A DNA stretch of 34,946 bases from CAYLKS01 sp964384205 [NCBI: uncultured bacterium] (GTDB lineage Bacteria; JAGOEH01): assembly GCA_964384205.1 (NCBI GenBank), contig CAYLKS010000024.1:6451-41396 (forward strand). The letters are read 5' to 3'. Below are positions 8,532-16,126 of this stretch, piece after piece. Every line of letters begins with the position of its first letter. Position 1 is the first letter of the stretch. Below the pieces are notes generated by a model that searched no databases, was not told the DNA's origin, and saw nothing but the letters and a program-made list of their open reading frames with translations. The position numbers were made by a program, and so were the translations under genes.

Positions 8532-9944
8532 TTATATAAATTTAAACGTAGTTTTATCAGGCCTATCTTCTAAAACAATGCCCATTTTTTTGAGTCTCTC
8601 TCTTATAAGATCTGCTAATGCCCAATTTTTTTCTTTTCTTGCATTCTGCCTAATTTCAATTAAAAAATTTATCAAATTTTCTGCTAATTCACTATTCTGT
8701 TCCTTCTTATCTGTTTTTAATATTCCAATTACTCTGTCTATTTTGAAAATAGTATTTTTAATATATTCCGCCTCTTTTTTTGTAATAGAACCATTTACAA
8801 CTTTGGGGTTTAATTCTTTTATAAATTCGAAAACTTTACCGAGTGCGCCGGAAATATTCAAATCATCATCCATTTGTTCTTCAAATTCACCAAGCATATT
8901 ATCCACTGCTTTTTGAATTTCTATATGCAGCGTATCCCCCTTTTCTATCATATCTAAATTATGTATAAAATCTTTTATTCTTTGAATAGTATTTTCAGCT
9001 GCCTTGATTCCATCAAATGTAAAATTCAGCCTTTGCCTATAATGAGTTGATATTAAAAGATATCTTATAGCAATAGGATCATATCCCATTTCTAACAAAT
9101 CTCTTAAGGTATAAAAATTTCCTAACGATTTACTCATTTTTTTACCATTAACAATAAGATGTGCACAATGCAACCAATAATTAACAAATTTCTTGCCTGT
9201 AGCCGCTTCTGCTTGCGCTATTTCATTTTCATGATGAGGAAAAATATTATCAACACCTCCTGTATGTATATCAAATGTCTCGCCAAGATATTTCATACTC
9301 ATAGCAGAGCATTCTATATGCCAACCAGGCCTACCTTTTCCAATTTCAGTTTCCCAATAAACATCTCCATCATCAGGAGACCATGCTTTCCACAATACAA
9401 AATCTTTTGCCTCTTCTTTTTCATATTCATCAGAATCAATACGAGCACCATCTATAAGATTTGATAAATCAATATGAGAAAGCTTTCCATAATCTTTGAA
9501 TTTTTTTATTCTATAGTATATAGAACCTTTAGATTCATATGTATATCCCTTTTCAATAAGCTTTTTTATAAGCTCTACCATCTCTTTTATATGAGCTGTT
9601 GCCTCTGGATAATATTCTGCTTTTTCGATATTTAATTTTTCAATATCTTCAAAAAACGCTTTTTTATATTTTTGTGTGTACTCGCTAAGAGAAATATTTG
9701 CTTCTTTACTTCCTTTGATAGTTTTATCATCAACATCCGTTAAATTCATAACTTGTATTACTTTATAGCCTTTATATTTTAAGTAACGTCTCAACAAATC
9801 CTCAAATATATAAGCTCTAAAATTTCCTATATGTGCATAATTATAAACTGTTGGTCCACATGTGTACATTTTCACTTCAGCAGGATTTATACTTTTAAAC
9901 TCTTCAACTTTTTGAGACATCGTATTATAAAATTTAAGACTCAT
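8532..9944 (-). CDS. cysS: Cysteinyl-tRNA synthetase
   Basis: A class I aminoacyl-tRNA synthetase charging tRNA-Cys; about 470 aa. The C-G-P-T-V-Y zinc-side cysteine (C29 from the ATG at 9944), HIGN (38-41), C212 in E-C-S-A-M, H-H-E-N-E and KMSKS (269-273) are all present, so both the catalytic site and the zinc site look intact. Two ATGs are adjacent at 9947 and 9944; a GGAGGG lies immediately before them, which favours 9944. The start overlaps the end of lpxH by 11 nt. It is an internal gene of the 3941-11332 operon. Confidence 0.95.
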   Translation of the reverse strand: MSLKFYNTMSQKVEEFKSINPAEVKMYTCGPTVYNYAHIGNFRAYIFEDLLRRYLKYKGYKVIQVMNLTDVDDKTIKGSKEANISLSEYTQKYKKAFFEDIEKLNIEKAEYYPEATAHIKEMVELIKKLIEKGYTYESKGSIYYRIKKFKDYGKLSHIDLSNLIDGARIDSDEYEKEEAKDFVLWKAWSPDDGDVYWETEIGKGRPGWHIECSAMSMKYLGETFDIHTGGVDNIFPHHENEIAQAEAATGKKFVNYWLHCAHLIVNGKKMSKSLGNFYTLRDLLEMGYDPIAIRYLLISTHYRQRLNFTFDGIKAAENTIQRIKDFIHNLDMIEKGDTLHIEIQKAVDNMLGEFEEQMDDDLNISGALGKVFEFIKELNPKVVNGSITKKEAEYIKNTIFKIDRVIGILKTDKKEQNSELAENLINFLIEIRQNARKEKNWALADLIRERLKKMGIVLEDRPDKTTFKFI

Positions 9945-10698
9945 CATCCCTCCATTTTTTATATGTGAAACTATATATTCTATCCTCTTCTAACACATAA
10001 TATTTTCTTTCAAACAACCAGGGCCCCAGATTAATAAAAATTTTATCTTTGCCAAGAGGCTTTATTAATTCTTTATGAGTATGTCCAATAATAATATTAT
10101 CAATATCATCTTTTGATTTTAGAAAATCTATAGCCCATTCTATATACTCTGTATGATCAAATTTTTCAAAATTTTTATAATTAACCTGTCTACTTGTTTT
10201 TGATAATAATAACGCAATTTTCATACTCAAATCCGGATGTATTATTTTAAATAACTTTTGATTGAATTTGTTTCGTAAAATTTTTTTCAATATTCTATAT
10301 CCTGTATCACTTTTCGCTAAACCATCTCCATGAGTCATATAATATGTTTTATCATTAAGTTTTATTTCTAAACTATCATTTATAACATTCATTCCAATAA
10401 AATCTTTAAAAAAATTCCCAAGATAAAAATCATGGTTACCGGCAAAATAATAAATTTGCTTTCCTTTTAATCGTAATTCTCTTAACAACAACAATAATTC
10501 AAAAAAGTGCTTAGGTATATAATAAGTATATTCCCACCAAAAATCAAATAAATCTCCTAAAATAAAAATATTTAAAACATTTTCTTCAAAAAATTTTTGC
10601 TTAATAAGTTCTACAAAAGAAAAATAATTCTGCTGATCAAATTCATTTTTTGCTGGTTTTAAATGGAGATCCGAGATGAAATATGATATATTATTCAT
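9934..10698 (-). CDS. lpxH: UDP-2,3-diacylglucosamine hydrolase
   Basis: It cleaves UDP-2,3-diacylglucosamine to lipid X and UMP in lipid A synthesis, at the cytoplasmic face of the inner membrane. The 254-aa protein has the full calcineurin-like metal set: D10-L-H12, G-D49-L-F-D-F-W, G-N88-H89-D, H123-G-D-G and G-H206-T-H208. The D-L-F-D-F-W and N-H-D-F-Y variants are those of LpxH rather than generic phosphoesterases. It is direct evidence for a lipid-A-bearing outer membrane. Its start overlaps the CheZ-like gene by 8 nt. Confidence 0.88.
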   Translation of the reverse strand: MNNISYFISDLHLKPAKNEFDQQNYFSFVELIKQKFFEENVLNIFILGDLFDFWWEYTYYIPKHFFELLLLLRELRLKGKQIYYFAGNHDFYLGNFFKDFIGMNVINDSLEIKLNDKTYYMTHGDGLAKSDTGYRILKKILRNKFNQKLFKIIHPDLSMKIALLLSKTSRQVNYKNFEKFDHTEYIEWAIDFLKSKDDIDNIIIGHTHKELIKPLGKDKIFINLGPWLFERKYYVLEEDRIYSFTYKKWRDDES

Positions 10699-11332
10699 TT
10701 AATATTTGATTTATATTTTCCTGATTTTTCAGTGTTTGATCCATAGAAGCATCTATATCATAGGTCCCTTTTCTATCATCAATTTCTATTTTAAATTTAT
10801 CGAGCAATTCAGCAAAAGAATTATTAACTTCTATTAATATACCTCTGGCTGCATAAAGCTGCTGAGATGTAATATCTTGAAATTGTAATTGAGTATATAT
10901 TTCATTTAAAATCTGCTCAGAACTTGAAGCTATATTTTTCATTTCATTTATTTTGTTCTTTACATTTTCTGCTAAATTAGTCTCCTTTTCTAATTCCTCA
11001 CATATACTGGATATTTTAATATTACTATCTATTAAAGTGTCTACTTTATCCATTATGCCAAGTGTTGTTTCTTCTGTTTCTTTGCTTACATTTTCAATTT
11101 TAGATTTGGCCTTTGGCATTTTTTCTAAACTATTTTCGATTTTTTCATGGAGTTTGTTAATTTTTGGGAATACATCTTTAATATTAAAAAAAATTTTTTC
11201 TACTTCTGATAATGCAGTCGGTAACTCACTCATTATATTTAGCATTTCTGGTCTTAGCTTATCTAATATCTTTAAAATCGATTTTGCAGTATTCAATTTT
11301 TTTAGCGAATCATTAACATTTATCTTTTTCAT
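10691..11332 (-). CDS. cheZ: CheZ-like phosphatase
   Basis: A 213-aa, almost entirely helical, Glu/Lys-rich protein with the heptad character of the CheZ four-helix dimer. The late helix has Q-L-Q-F-Q152-D153-I-T-S-Q157. The D and Q four residues apart match the catalytic D143/Q147 pair of E. coli CheZ (Q-D-F-Q-D-L-T-G-Q), and the total length is the same (E. coli CheZ 214 aa). After a linker it ends in a short acidic helix (Q-E-N-I-N-Q-I-L), as expected for the CheY-tethering tail. It should dephosphorylate a CheY-type receiver. No other chemotaxis gene is in the window. It is the first gene of the lpxH-cysS-glnA operon, with GGAG 7 nt before ATG 11332. Confidence 0.7.
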   Translation of the reverse strand: MKKINVNDSLKKLNTAKSILKILDKLRPEMLNIMSELPTALSEVEKIFFNIKDVFPKINKLHEKIENSLEKMPKAKSKIENVSKETEETTLGIMDKVDTLIDSNIKISSICEELEKETNLAENVKNKINEMKNIASSSEQILNEIYTQLQFQDITSQQLYAARGILIEVNNSFAELLDKFKIEIDDRKGTYDIDASMDQTLKNQENINQILNE

Positions 11333-11361
11333 ATTTTTCTCCTTTCCTTTGACATATTTTT

Positions 11362-11390
11362 ATTATAATGAATTATGTATATATCGTCAA
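11362..11390 (-). promoter_or_regulatory. Promoter of cheZ-lpxH-cysS-glnA operon
   Basis: On the minus strand TTGACG (11390-11385), a 17-nt spacer and TATAAT (11367-11362). The predicted +1 is near 11355, about 23 nt before the ATG, leaving room for the GGAG ribosome site. It lies inside a 13-nt direct repeat (see findings). Confidence 0.75.
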
Positions 11391-11403
11391 GTAATTATTA
11401 TTT

Positions 11404-12636
11404 TTATAATGAATTATAAATATTATTATAAATATTGACCCCTTTTGATAAATCCATAATATCTTGAGATAGGTTATAACATCTTTGCAATAATTTTTCA
11501 GGATTAGAAAATAATGATGGTAATTTTTGTACAACTCTCTGATATTCTTTAATTTCAAAATCTTCTACAACAAAACCAACATTGTATTCTTCTACAATAG
11601 TATCTGTATCTCCTATACCTTTATTGATTATAGTGGGCAACCCACATGCTATGGTTTCTCCAAATTTTGTAGGAAATGAACTCATTTTTGAAAAACATGG
11701 TTCTATAAATGAAATAGAAATATCACATTGAGAGATTTTTTCCGGTAAAAGAAAATATGAACTTGTATCAATAAATATTTTATCTTTCATTTCCACATTT
11801 TGCTTAATCTCGATCTGATTTATTAATTCAAAAAGATAATTTTTCAAATTGATATTATTTATATACATCTGAAAAGAAGAATGAGGGTATCTTTTTAATA
11901 ATTCAGAAAAAAAGATAAACATTTCATTGGGCTTATACCATGAACCAATAGAACCTATATAGATTAGCCTAAAATCTAATTTTTCTTTTAGTTCATAAAG
12001 TCTTTTGATTTTTGTGTTATAATCGAATTTAAAATGATTTAAATCAGTGCTTGTTGGTATAACATATATTGGAGCTGATGTAATATATCTATCTTTATTA
12101 TCCTTTATATATTTTTTAGCTTTATGAGTTAAAACAACAATTGCGCTGGCTTTAAATAAAAATTTTTTCTCAAAAAATTTAGCAATCTTATAAATAAAAC
12201 CGTGTTGCTTCCATGCACCACCGTCAACTTTTTCCTCAGGCCAAAATCCACGCATATCAAAAATATATTTAGCATTAAAAAATCTTATCAGTGATATACC
12301 GATTAAACTTCCAACATATCCCCTGCAGTGTATTATATCAATTGTCTCTTTTGCAAGTTTCTTTCTTAAATAGTATATTCCTTTCAATATATCATATGTA
12401 GTAGAAAATAAAGAAAATTTTTTATGATATCGAAGACTAAACCATGTTATAGTAGTATCTTTTATTTTTTTTAAAACCAATTCTTTATTTTGTTCAAATC
12501 TATCTTTTTTATCATAAGTTAATACATAATATTCATGTCCTTTATGGCTTAACTCTAAAATATAAGGAAGAATTTGGGAGTTACCCAATGGATCTGTCAA
12601 TCCATCATATGAAATATAAAGAATGCTTTTACTCAT
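11404..12636 (-). CDS. Glycosyltransferase, GT4-like
   Basis: A 410-aa GT-B-type glycosyltransferase that probably transfers a sugar from an activated donor to a cell-surface glycan or lipid. The N-terminal domain has I-L-Y-I-S-Y-D-G-L-T-D-P-L-G-x-S-Q, the usual start of this subset. It continues with D-I-I-H-C-R-G-Y and F-D-M-R-G-F-W-P-E-E. The C-terminal domain has I-Y-I-G-S-I-G-S-W-Y, then K-F-G-E-T-I-A-C-G-L-P-T-I, the late G-E-x-x-A-x-G-x-P nucleotide-sugar site. The frame continues upstream to 12672, but that region is occupied by the promoter; ATG 12636 begins the MSKSILYIS segment. It stands alone, with no other sugar gene nearby. Donor and acceptor unknown. Confidence 0.82.
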   Translation of the reverse strand: MSKSILYISYDGLTDPLGNSQILPYILELSHKGHEYYVLTYDKKDRFEQNKELVLKKIKDTTITWFSLRYHKKFSLFSTTYDILKGIYYLRKKLAKETIDIIHCRGYVGSLIGISLIRFFNAKYIFDMRGFWPEEKVDGGAWKQHGFIYKIAKFFEKKFLFKASAIVVLTHKAKKYIKDNKDRYITSAPIYVIPTSTDLNHFKFDYNTKIKRLYELKEKLDFRLIYIGSIGSWYKPNEMFIFFSELLKRYPHSSFQMYINNINLKNYLFELINQIEIKQNVEMKDKIFIDTSSYFLLPEKISQCDISISFIEPCFSKMSSFPTKFGETIACGLPTIINKGIGDTDTIVEEYNVGFVVEDFEIKEYQRVVQKLPSLFSNPEKLLQRCYNLSQDIMDLSKGVNIYNNIYNSL

Positions 12637-12643
12637 AGTTTTT

Positions 12644-12672
12644 ATGATATAACAAAAAGAAGTAATTTTCAA
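12644..12672 (-). promoter_or_regulatory. Promoter of glycosyltransferase (leaderless)
   Basis: Minus strand TTGAAA (12672-12667), 17-nt spacer, TATCAT (12649-12644). Seven bases separate the -10 element from ATG 12636, so the +1 falls at the start codon or one base before it. No Shine-Dalgarno sequence is present. Confidence 0.6.
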
Positions 12673-12760
12673 TAATAATTTTTAATTTTTTTTCAACATT
12701 TAATAATCAATTTGTTATATGAAATTCTAACTTTTTAGTTATTAGCTATTTTTTTATTTA

Positions 12761-12790
12761 TTGACAAAAAAATATTGAATATTATATTAT
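12761..12790 (+). promoter_or_regulatory. Promoter of nfeD-stomatin pair
   Basis: TTGACA (12761-12766), 18-nt spacer, TATTAT (12785-12790), about 67 nt upstream of ATG 12858. A second -10-like TATAAT lies near 12819, but it has no good -35 at the right distance. The promoter is divergent to the glycosyltransferase promoter. Confidence 0.6.
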
Positions 12791-12857
12791 TTTAAGAACT
12801 ATTTATACTTTTTTACGTATAATAAAATAAATAGGAAGAAATAAAAGGAGTTAGATT

Positions 12858-13304
12858 ATGTTACAGCCATATCTATATTGGATAATCATGGGGATTATTT
12901 TACTTATTATGGAATTTTTTATTCCAGGATTTATTATCTTCTTTTTTGGTATAGGTGCTATTGTAACAGGGGGTTTAGCATATTTACATATTGTTAATAG
13001 TTTTTCTGTGCAGTTATTTGTTTTTTTGTGTACTTCAATTTTAACATTGATTCTACTTAGAAAAACATTAAAAACAACTTTTCTGGGTAAAAATTTTGAC
13101 AAAAGCGAAAAATATTCCAATATTGAAATTGGTAGAGAAGTGGAAGTAGTAAACAATATATCTCCCCACAAACCAGGAACTGTAAAGTATCAAGGTTCTT
13201 TATGGAGTGCAAAATCAGAAACAGAACTAAAAAAAGGAGAAATAGTTAAAATAAAAGATTATGATGGAATAACATTAATTGTGGAAAAAATAAAGGAGGA
13301 TTAA
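12858..13304 (+). CDS. NfeD family membrane protein
   Basis: A 148-aa protein with three or so hydrophobic segments in residues 8-75 and a C-terminal OB-like domain. The start YWIIMGIILLIMEFF followed by the G-F-I-I-F-F-F-G-I-G-A-I-V-T-G-G glycine-rich helix is the NfeD short form. After it come basic residues, then a beta domain with G-R-E-V-E-V-V, P-G-x-V-x-Y-Q-G-S-L-W-x-A and a late G-E-I-V-K-I segment. NfeD proteins work with stomatin-like proteins, and here the SPFH gene starts 2 nt after the stop. AAGGAG sits 7 nt before the ATG. The short form lacks the N-terminal ClpP-like protease domain. Confidence 0.88.
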   Translation: MLQPYLYWIIMGIILLIMEFFIPGFIIFFFGIGAIVTGGLAYLHIVNSFSVQLFVFLCTSILTLILLRKTLKTTFLGKNFDKSEKYSNIEIGREVEVVNNISPHKPGTVKYQGSLWSAKSETELKKGEIVKIKDYDGITLIVEKIKED

Positions 13305-13306
13305 TT

Positions 13307-14236
13307 ATGTCAGGCGGAGCAATTTTTTTATTATTGTTAATTCTTTTTGCATTGATAACTTTATTTAAAACAGCTGTGATTGTGCCAAACCAGGAAGTAT
13401 ATGTGGTAGAGCGTTTAGGAAAATATTCAAGAACATTGAGTGCAGGATTTCATATTTTAATACCATATATTGATAAAATTAGATATAAACATACATTAAA
13501 GGAACAGGCGATTGATGTCCCTCCACAAATGTGTATAACAAAAGATAATATAGCAGTAGAAATAGATGGAGTATTATATTTGAAAGTTGTTGATCCGGTT
13601 AAAGCAAGTTATGGAATAACAAATTATGTTTTTGCAATTATTCAGCTTGCTCAAACAACAATGAGATCTGAGATTGGAAAACTTGATTTGGATGTTACAT
13701 TTGAATCAAGAGATAATATTAATGCAGAAATTGTTAAAGCTATCGATGAAGCATCTGATCCATGGGGAATAAAAGTCACAAGATATGAAATAAAAAATAT
13801 AGAACCGCCACAATCTATTAGAGATGCAATGGAAAAACAAATGAGAGCAGAAAGGGAAAAAAGACAGCAAATAGCTTTGTCTGAAGGAGATAAATTGGCA
13901 AAAATAAATAGAGCAGAAGGAGTCAAGCAGGAAGCTATTAAAAAATCTGAAGGTGAAAGAATTAAGATGGAAAATGAGGCAAAAGGTAAAGCAGCAGCAA
14001 TTTTTGAAGTCGCAAAAGCAACAGCATTGGGAATTACGGAAATTGCAAAAGCAATAAACCAACCCGGCGGAAAAGAAGCTGTGCAATTACGCGTTGCGCA
14101 AGAATGGATTAATTCATTTGGCAATCTTGCTAAAGAAACAAATTCCATGATAGTTCCTACAAATGTGGCTGATCTTGCAAGCGTTACTGCAATTTTAAAA
14201 AATTCTTTTAATTTTATAGATGACAAAAAAGAATAG
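13307..14236 (+). CDS. SPFH/Band 7 (stomatin/slipin) protein
   Basis: A 309-aa membrane scaffold protein. It has one N-terminal hydrophobic helix (about 4-24) then the Band 7 domain. The telltale segments are V-P-N-Q-E-V-Y-V-V-E-R-L-G-K-Y, G-F-H-I-L-I-P-Y-I-D, E-Q-A-I-D-V-P-P-Q and V-E-I-D-G-V-L-Y-L-K-V-V-D-P. A long Glu/Ala/Lys-rich coiled coil follows (about 178-250), then a tail. Such proteins oligomerise in the membrane and are thought to organise lipid microdomains with NfeD. GGAGG 7 nt before the ATG. Reverse frames over it are shadows of the alanine/glutamate-rich codons. Confidence 0.92.
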   Translation: MSGGAIFLLLLILFALITLFKTAVIVPNQEVYVVERLGKYSRTLSAGFHILIPYIDKIRYKHTLKEQAIDVPPQMCITKDNIAVEIDGVLYLKVVDPVKASYGITNYVFAIIQLAQTTMRSEIGKLDLDVTFESRDNINAEIVKAIDEASDPWGIKVTRYEIKNIEPPQSIRDAMEKQMRAEREKRQQIALSEGDKLAKINRAEGVKQEAIKKSEGERIKMENEAKGKAAAIFEVAKATALGITEIAKAINQPGGKEAVQLRVAQEWINSFGNLAKETNSMIVPTNVADLASVTAILKNSFNFIDDKKE

Positions 14237-14348
14237 TTCTTTTTGTTGAATAATATATATTTTTGATTTTTGAAACAAAAAAACAGCATTAATAAAATTT
14301 TTTAAAAAAAGAGGTGCTGGATTATTTTAGCTTCTATTTAAAAAGATA

Positions 14349-14377
14349 TTGACAAATTAAAAATAAATTATTATATA
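14349..14377 (+). promoter_or_regulatory. Promoter of tRNA-Met / HD-GYP-like gene
   Basis: TTGACA (14349-14354), 17-nt spacer, TATATA (14372-14377), 24 nt before the tRNA. The downstream protein gene is likely read from the same promoter. Confidence 0.65.
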
Positions 14378-14401
14378 TATAACGAAATTATTCAACAAAA
14401 T

Positions 14402-14474
14402 GGCGGTGTAGCTCAGCTGGTAGAGCAGCGGAATCATAATCCGCGTGTCAGGGGTTCGAGTCCCTTCACCGCTA
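14402..14474 (+). tRNA. tRNA-Met (CAT anticodon), elongator type
   Basis: A complete cloverleaf: acceptor 14402-14408 with 14467-14473 (G1 pairs with U72), D arm GCTC/GAGC at 14411-14426, anticodon stem GCGGA/TCCGC around loop 14433-14439, anticodon CAT at 14435-14437, and T arm with TTCGAGT loop at 14455-14461. The discriminator base is A74 at 14474, and no CCA is encoded after it. The acceptor start GGCGGTGTAGCTCAGCTGG and the G1-U72 pair resemble the elongator methionine tRNA of Firmicutes-type sequences, not the initiator (which has unpaired 1-72 and GGG/CCC in the anticodon stem). An Ile2 (lysidine) tRNA cannot be fully excluded. Confidence 0.93.
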
Positions 14475-14507
14475 TTTATATTGATTTCCTCAAAATGGGG
14501 GTTATTG

Positions 14508-15869
14508 GTGTCTCAAAATTTACCAATAGATGAACTGATAAAAATAGTAAGTAGAGGCGGTGCTGTAAAAACTGGAGTTAATGTATATAATAAAAAAGGT
14601 ATTTTATTATTAGATAAAGACGTTCTTGTTAAAAATGTTCAAACTCTTCTTGTTTTAAAATCTAATGGATTAATTCAGGTACCTATCGATCATGCTAATG
14701 GTGGGTTATGGGATAAAGACGGAAAATTAATAAAATCTAAGAAAACTTCTTATATTGAGGAAAGAAAAAAATATAATATATCTGAAGTAGAAAAAAAAGT
14801 TAAAGAGATAAAAGAAATAAAAGCAGAAGCAAAACAACTACATTTTAAAGCCAAAAATTCTGTGAGAAAAGTTTTAAAGCAAATCACAGAAAGTGGTGGT
14901 CAATTCGATAATTCTTTAATAGAAAATACTGTCAATGATATAGTAGTTTTTCTGGATAAAAGAGAAAATGCTTTTTCTTATTTAGCAAAAGAAATATTCA
15001 CTTTTGATGAATATTTATATAATCATTCTGTTAATGTATGTACAATAGGAACTGCAGTTGTAAAATTCTTTAATAATGAATTTAGCAAACTAATTAATGA
15101 AAGTATTAATAGAATACTGGTAGATGATATAAATGTTCATTTTAAAGATGAAAATTTAAATTCTTTTCTATTTTATTATCCAGAAGATTTAAAAGCAATT
15201 TCTAAAGGCTTATTATTGCATGATATCGGAAAGATTGTAATACCTGATAAAATTTTAAATAAAAATAGTAAGCTAACAAAAGAAGAATTTGAAATTATGA
15301 AAGAGCACAGTTTTCTTAAAGGTGCAGAGATCCTTGATAAAAATAATATATCAGATACTATTATAAGAAATATTGTAATTTATCATCATGCCACAATATA
15401 TGAGGATGAGGAAAGAGCTTATCCTCTTGATAAACTTTATATAGAAATCCCACCTTATGTCAAAATAGCTAAGTTAACAGACATTTATGATGCAATGACC
15501 TCTAAAAGAGCCTACAAAGACGCAATAAACCCAGTTGTTGTTGTAACAAATATTTTTAGACAATTTGCTAATAAAGATAAACTACTACAGATTATTTTAC
15601 ATTCATTTGTTAAAGTTGTGGGGATATACCCGCCCGGTAGCGTGGTTCATTTACAAAATGGACAACTGGCATATATTCTTGATAGTAAAGGTCCTATTGT
15701 AATTCCTTTTACAGATCGTTACGGCAACACATTAGAAAAAGAACAAGACCCTATAAATATCAACGAAATAAAAGTAGAGGCAGGATTTAACATTGATAGA
15801 AGAAAAGCTCCTCTAGATCCTGTGGAAGCTTATAAAATTTTACCCCAGTATCTTAGAGAAGCTCCATAA
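14508..15869 (+). CDS. HD-GYP-like phosphohydrolase
   Basis: A 453-aa protein with an unrecognised alpha/beta N-terminal part (about 1-100), a charged helical linker (Glu/Lys rich, about 85-125) and an HD-GYP-type domain. Metal ligands expected for cyclic-di-GMP phosphodiesterases are in place: H173 (in Y-x-H-S-V), H238-D239-I-G-K, H267 (K-E-H), H293-H294, and D325 in L-T-D-I-Y-D-A-M-T-S-K-R-A-Y-K. The GYP loop is altered: after H-H the usual E is A, and the loop reads E-R-A-Y-P (A304-P306) rather than G-x-G-Y-P. Activity on cyclic-di-GMP is therefore uncertain. The frame opens back into the tRNA, so I start at GTG 14508, with GGGGG 6 nt upstream. Confidence 0.8.
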   Translation: MSQNLPIDELIKIVSRGGAVKTGVNVYNKKGILLLDKDVLVKNVQTLLVLKSNGLIQVPIDHANGGLWDKDGKLIKSKKTSYIEERKKYNISEVEKKVKEIKEIKAEAKQLHFKAKNSVRKVLKQITESGGQFDNSLIENTVNDIVVFLDKRENAFSYLAKEIFTFDEYLYNHSVNVCTIGTAVVKFFNNEFSKLINESINRILVDDINVHFKDENLNSFLFYYPEDLKAISKGLLLHDIGKIVIPDKILNKNSKLTKEEFEIMKEHSFLKGAEILDKNNISDTIIRNIVIYHHATIYEDEERAYPLDKLYIEIPPYVKIAKLTDIYDAMTSKRAYKDAINPVVVVTNIFRQFANKDKLLQIILHSFVKVVGIYPPGSVVHLQNGQLAYILDSKGPIVIPFTDRYGNTLEKEQDPININEIKVEAGFNIDRRKAPLDPVEAYKILPQYLREAP

Positions 15870-15879
15870 ATAAATTTTA

Positions 15880-16059
15880 TTATACGTCGTCTTTTGATTT
15901 ATTTATAAGAGATATTGCTCCATACAATAAAATAACGAAAATTACTGAACCAAAATATAATTTACCTGTTAAAACTTCATCTGCAGCCATTATTAATGCA
16001 ATTGTTCCTGGAATAAAAGCTAAAATTACCAATAATATCCATCCTATTATTTTGTTCAT
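15880..16059 (-). CDS. Small two-helix membrane protein (59 aa)
   Basis: A 59-aa protein with two hydrophobic helices: residues 4-23 (IIGWILLVILAFIPGTIALI) and about 33-51, joined by a short acidic loop (D-E-V-L-T-G-K). The C-terminus is charged (K-S-K-D-D-V). The frame opens further upstream at 16110, but the AAGGAGG 7 nt before ATG 16059 and the promoter covering 16082-16110 fix the start. I do not recognise the family. It converges on the HD-GYP-like gene with a 10-nt gap and is the only gene under its own promoter. Confidence 0.8.
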   Translation of the reverse strand: MNKIIGWILLVILAFIPGTIALIMAADEVLTGKLYFGSVIFVILLYGAISLINKSKDDV

Positions 16060-16081
16060 TTGATATCCTCCTTTTTGAAAA

Positions 16082-16110
16082 ATTATAATATAATATTTCA
16101 TTAATGTCAA
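16082..16110 (-). promoter_or_regulatory. Consensus promoter of 59-aa membrane protein
   Basis: Minus strand TTGACA (16110-16105), 17-nt spacer, TATAAT (16087-16082): a perfect match to the sigma-70/A consensus in both boxes. Predicted +1 about 16075, with AAGGAGG beginning about 9 nt further on. Confidence 0.85.
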
Positions 16111-16126
16111 TAAAATTTTATGTTTC

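Noticed and set aside
10953-11438. 161-aa plus-strand frame opposite the CheZ-like gene
   Set aside because: Complement of a lysine/glutamate-rich coiled coil; hydrophobic by composition only, with no start signals.
12851-13171. 106-aa minus frame opposite nfeD
   Set aside because: No promoter or ribosome site, and the NfeD frame is clearly the real one.
13651-14289. 212-aa minus-strand frame over the SPFH gene
   Set aside because: Shadow of the Glu/Ala-rich coiled coil; Ser/Ile/Phe-rich with no domain and no promoter.
14285-14330. Possible terminator hairpin after the stomatin gene (CAGCA ... TGCTG)
   Set aside because: Arms are 5 bp with a long A/T-rich loop, and no clean T tract follows; too weak to call.
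14445-14507. N-terminal extension of the HD-GYP-like frame into the tRNA
   Set aside because: Overlaps tRNA-Met bases 14445-14474, and a GGGGG plus GTG 14508 gives a better start.
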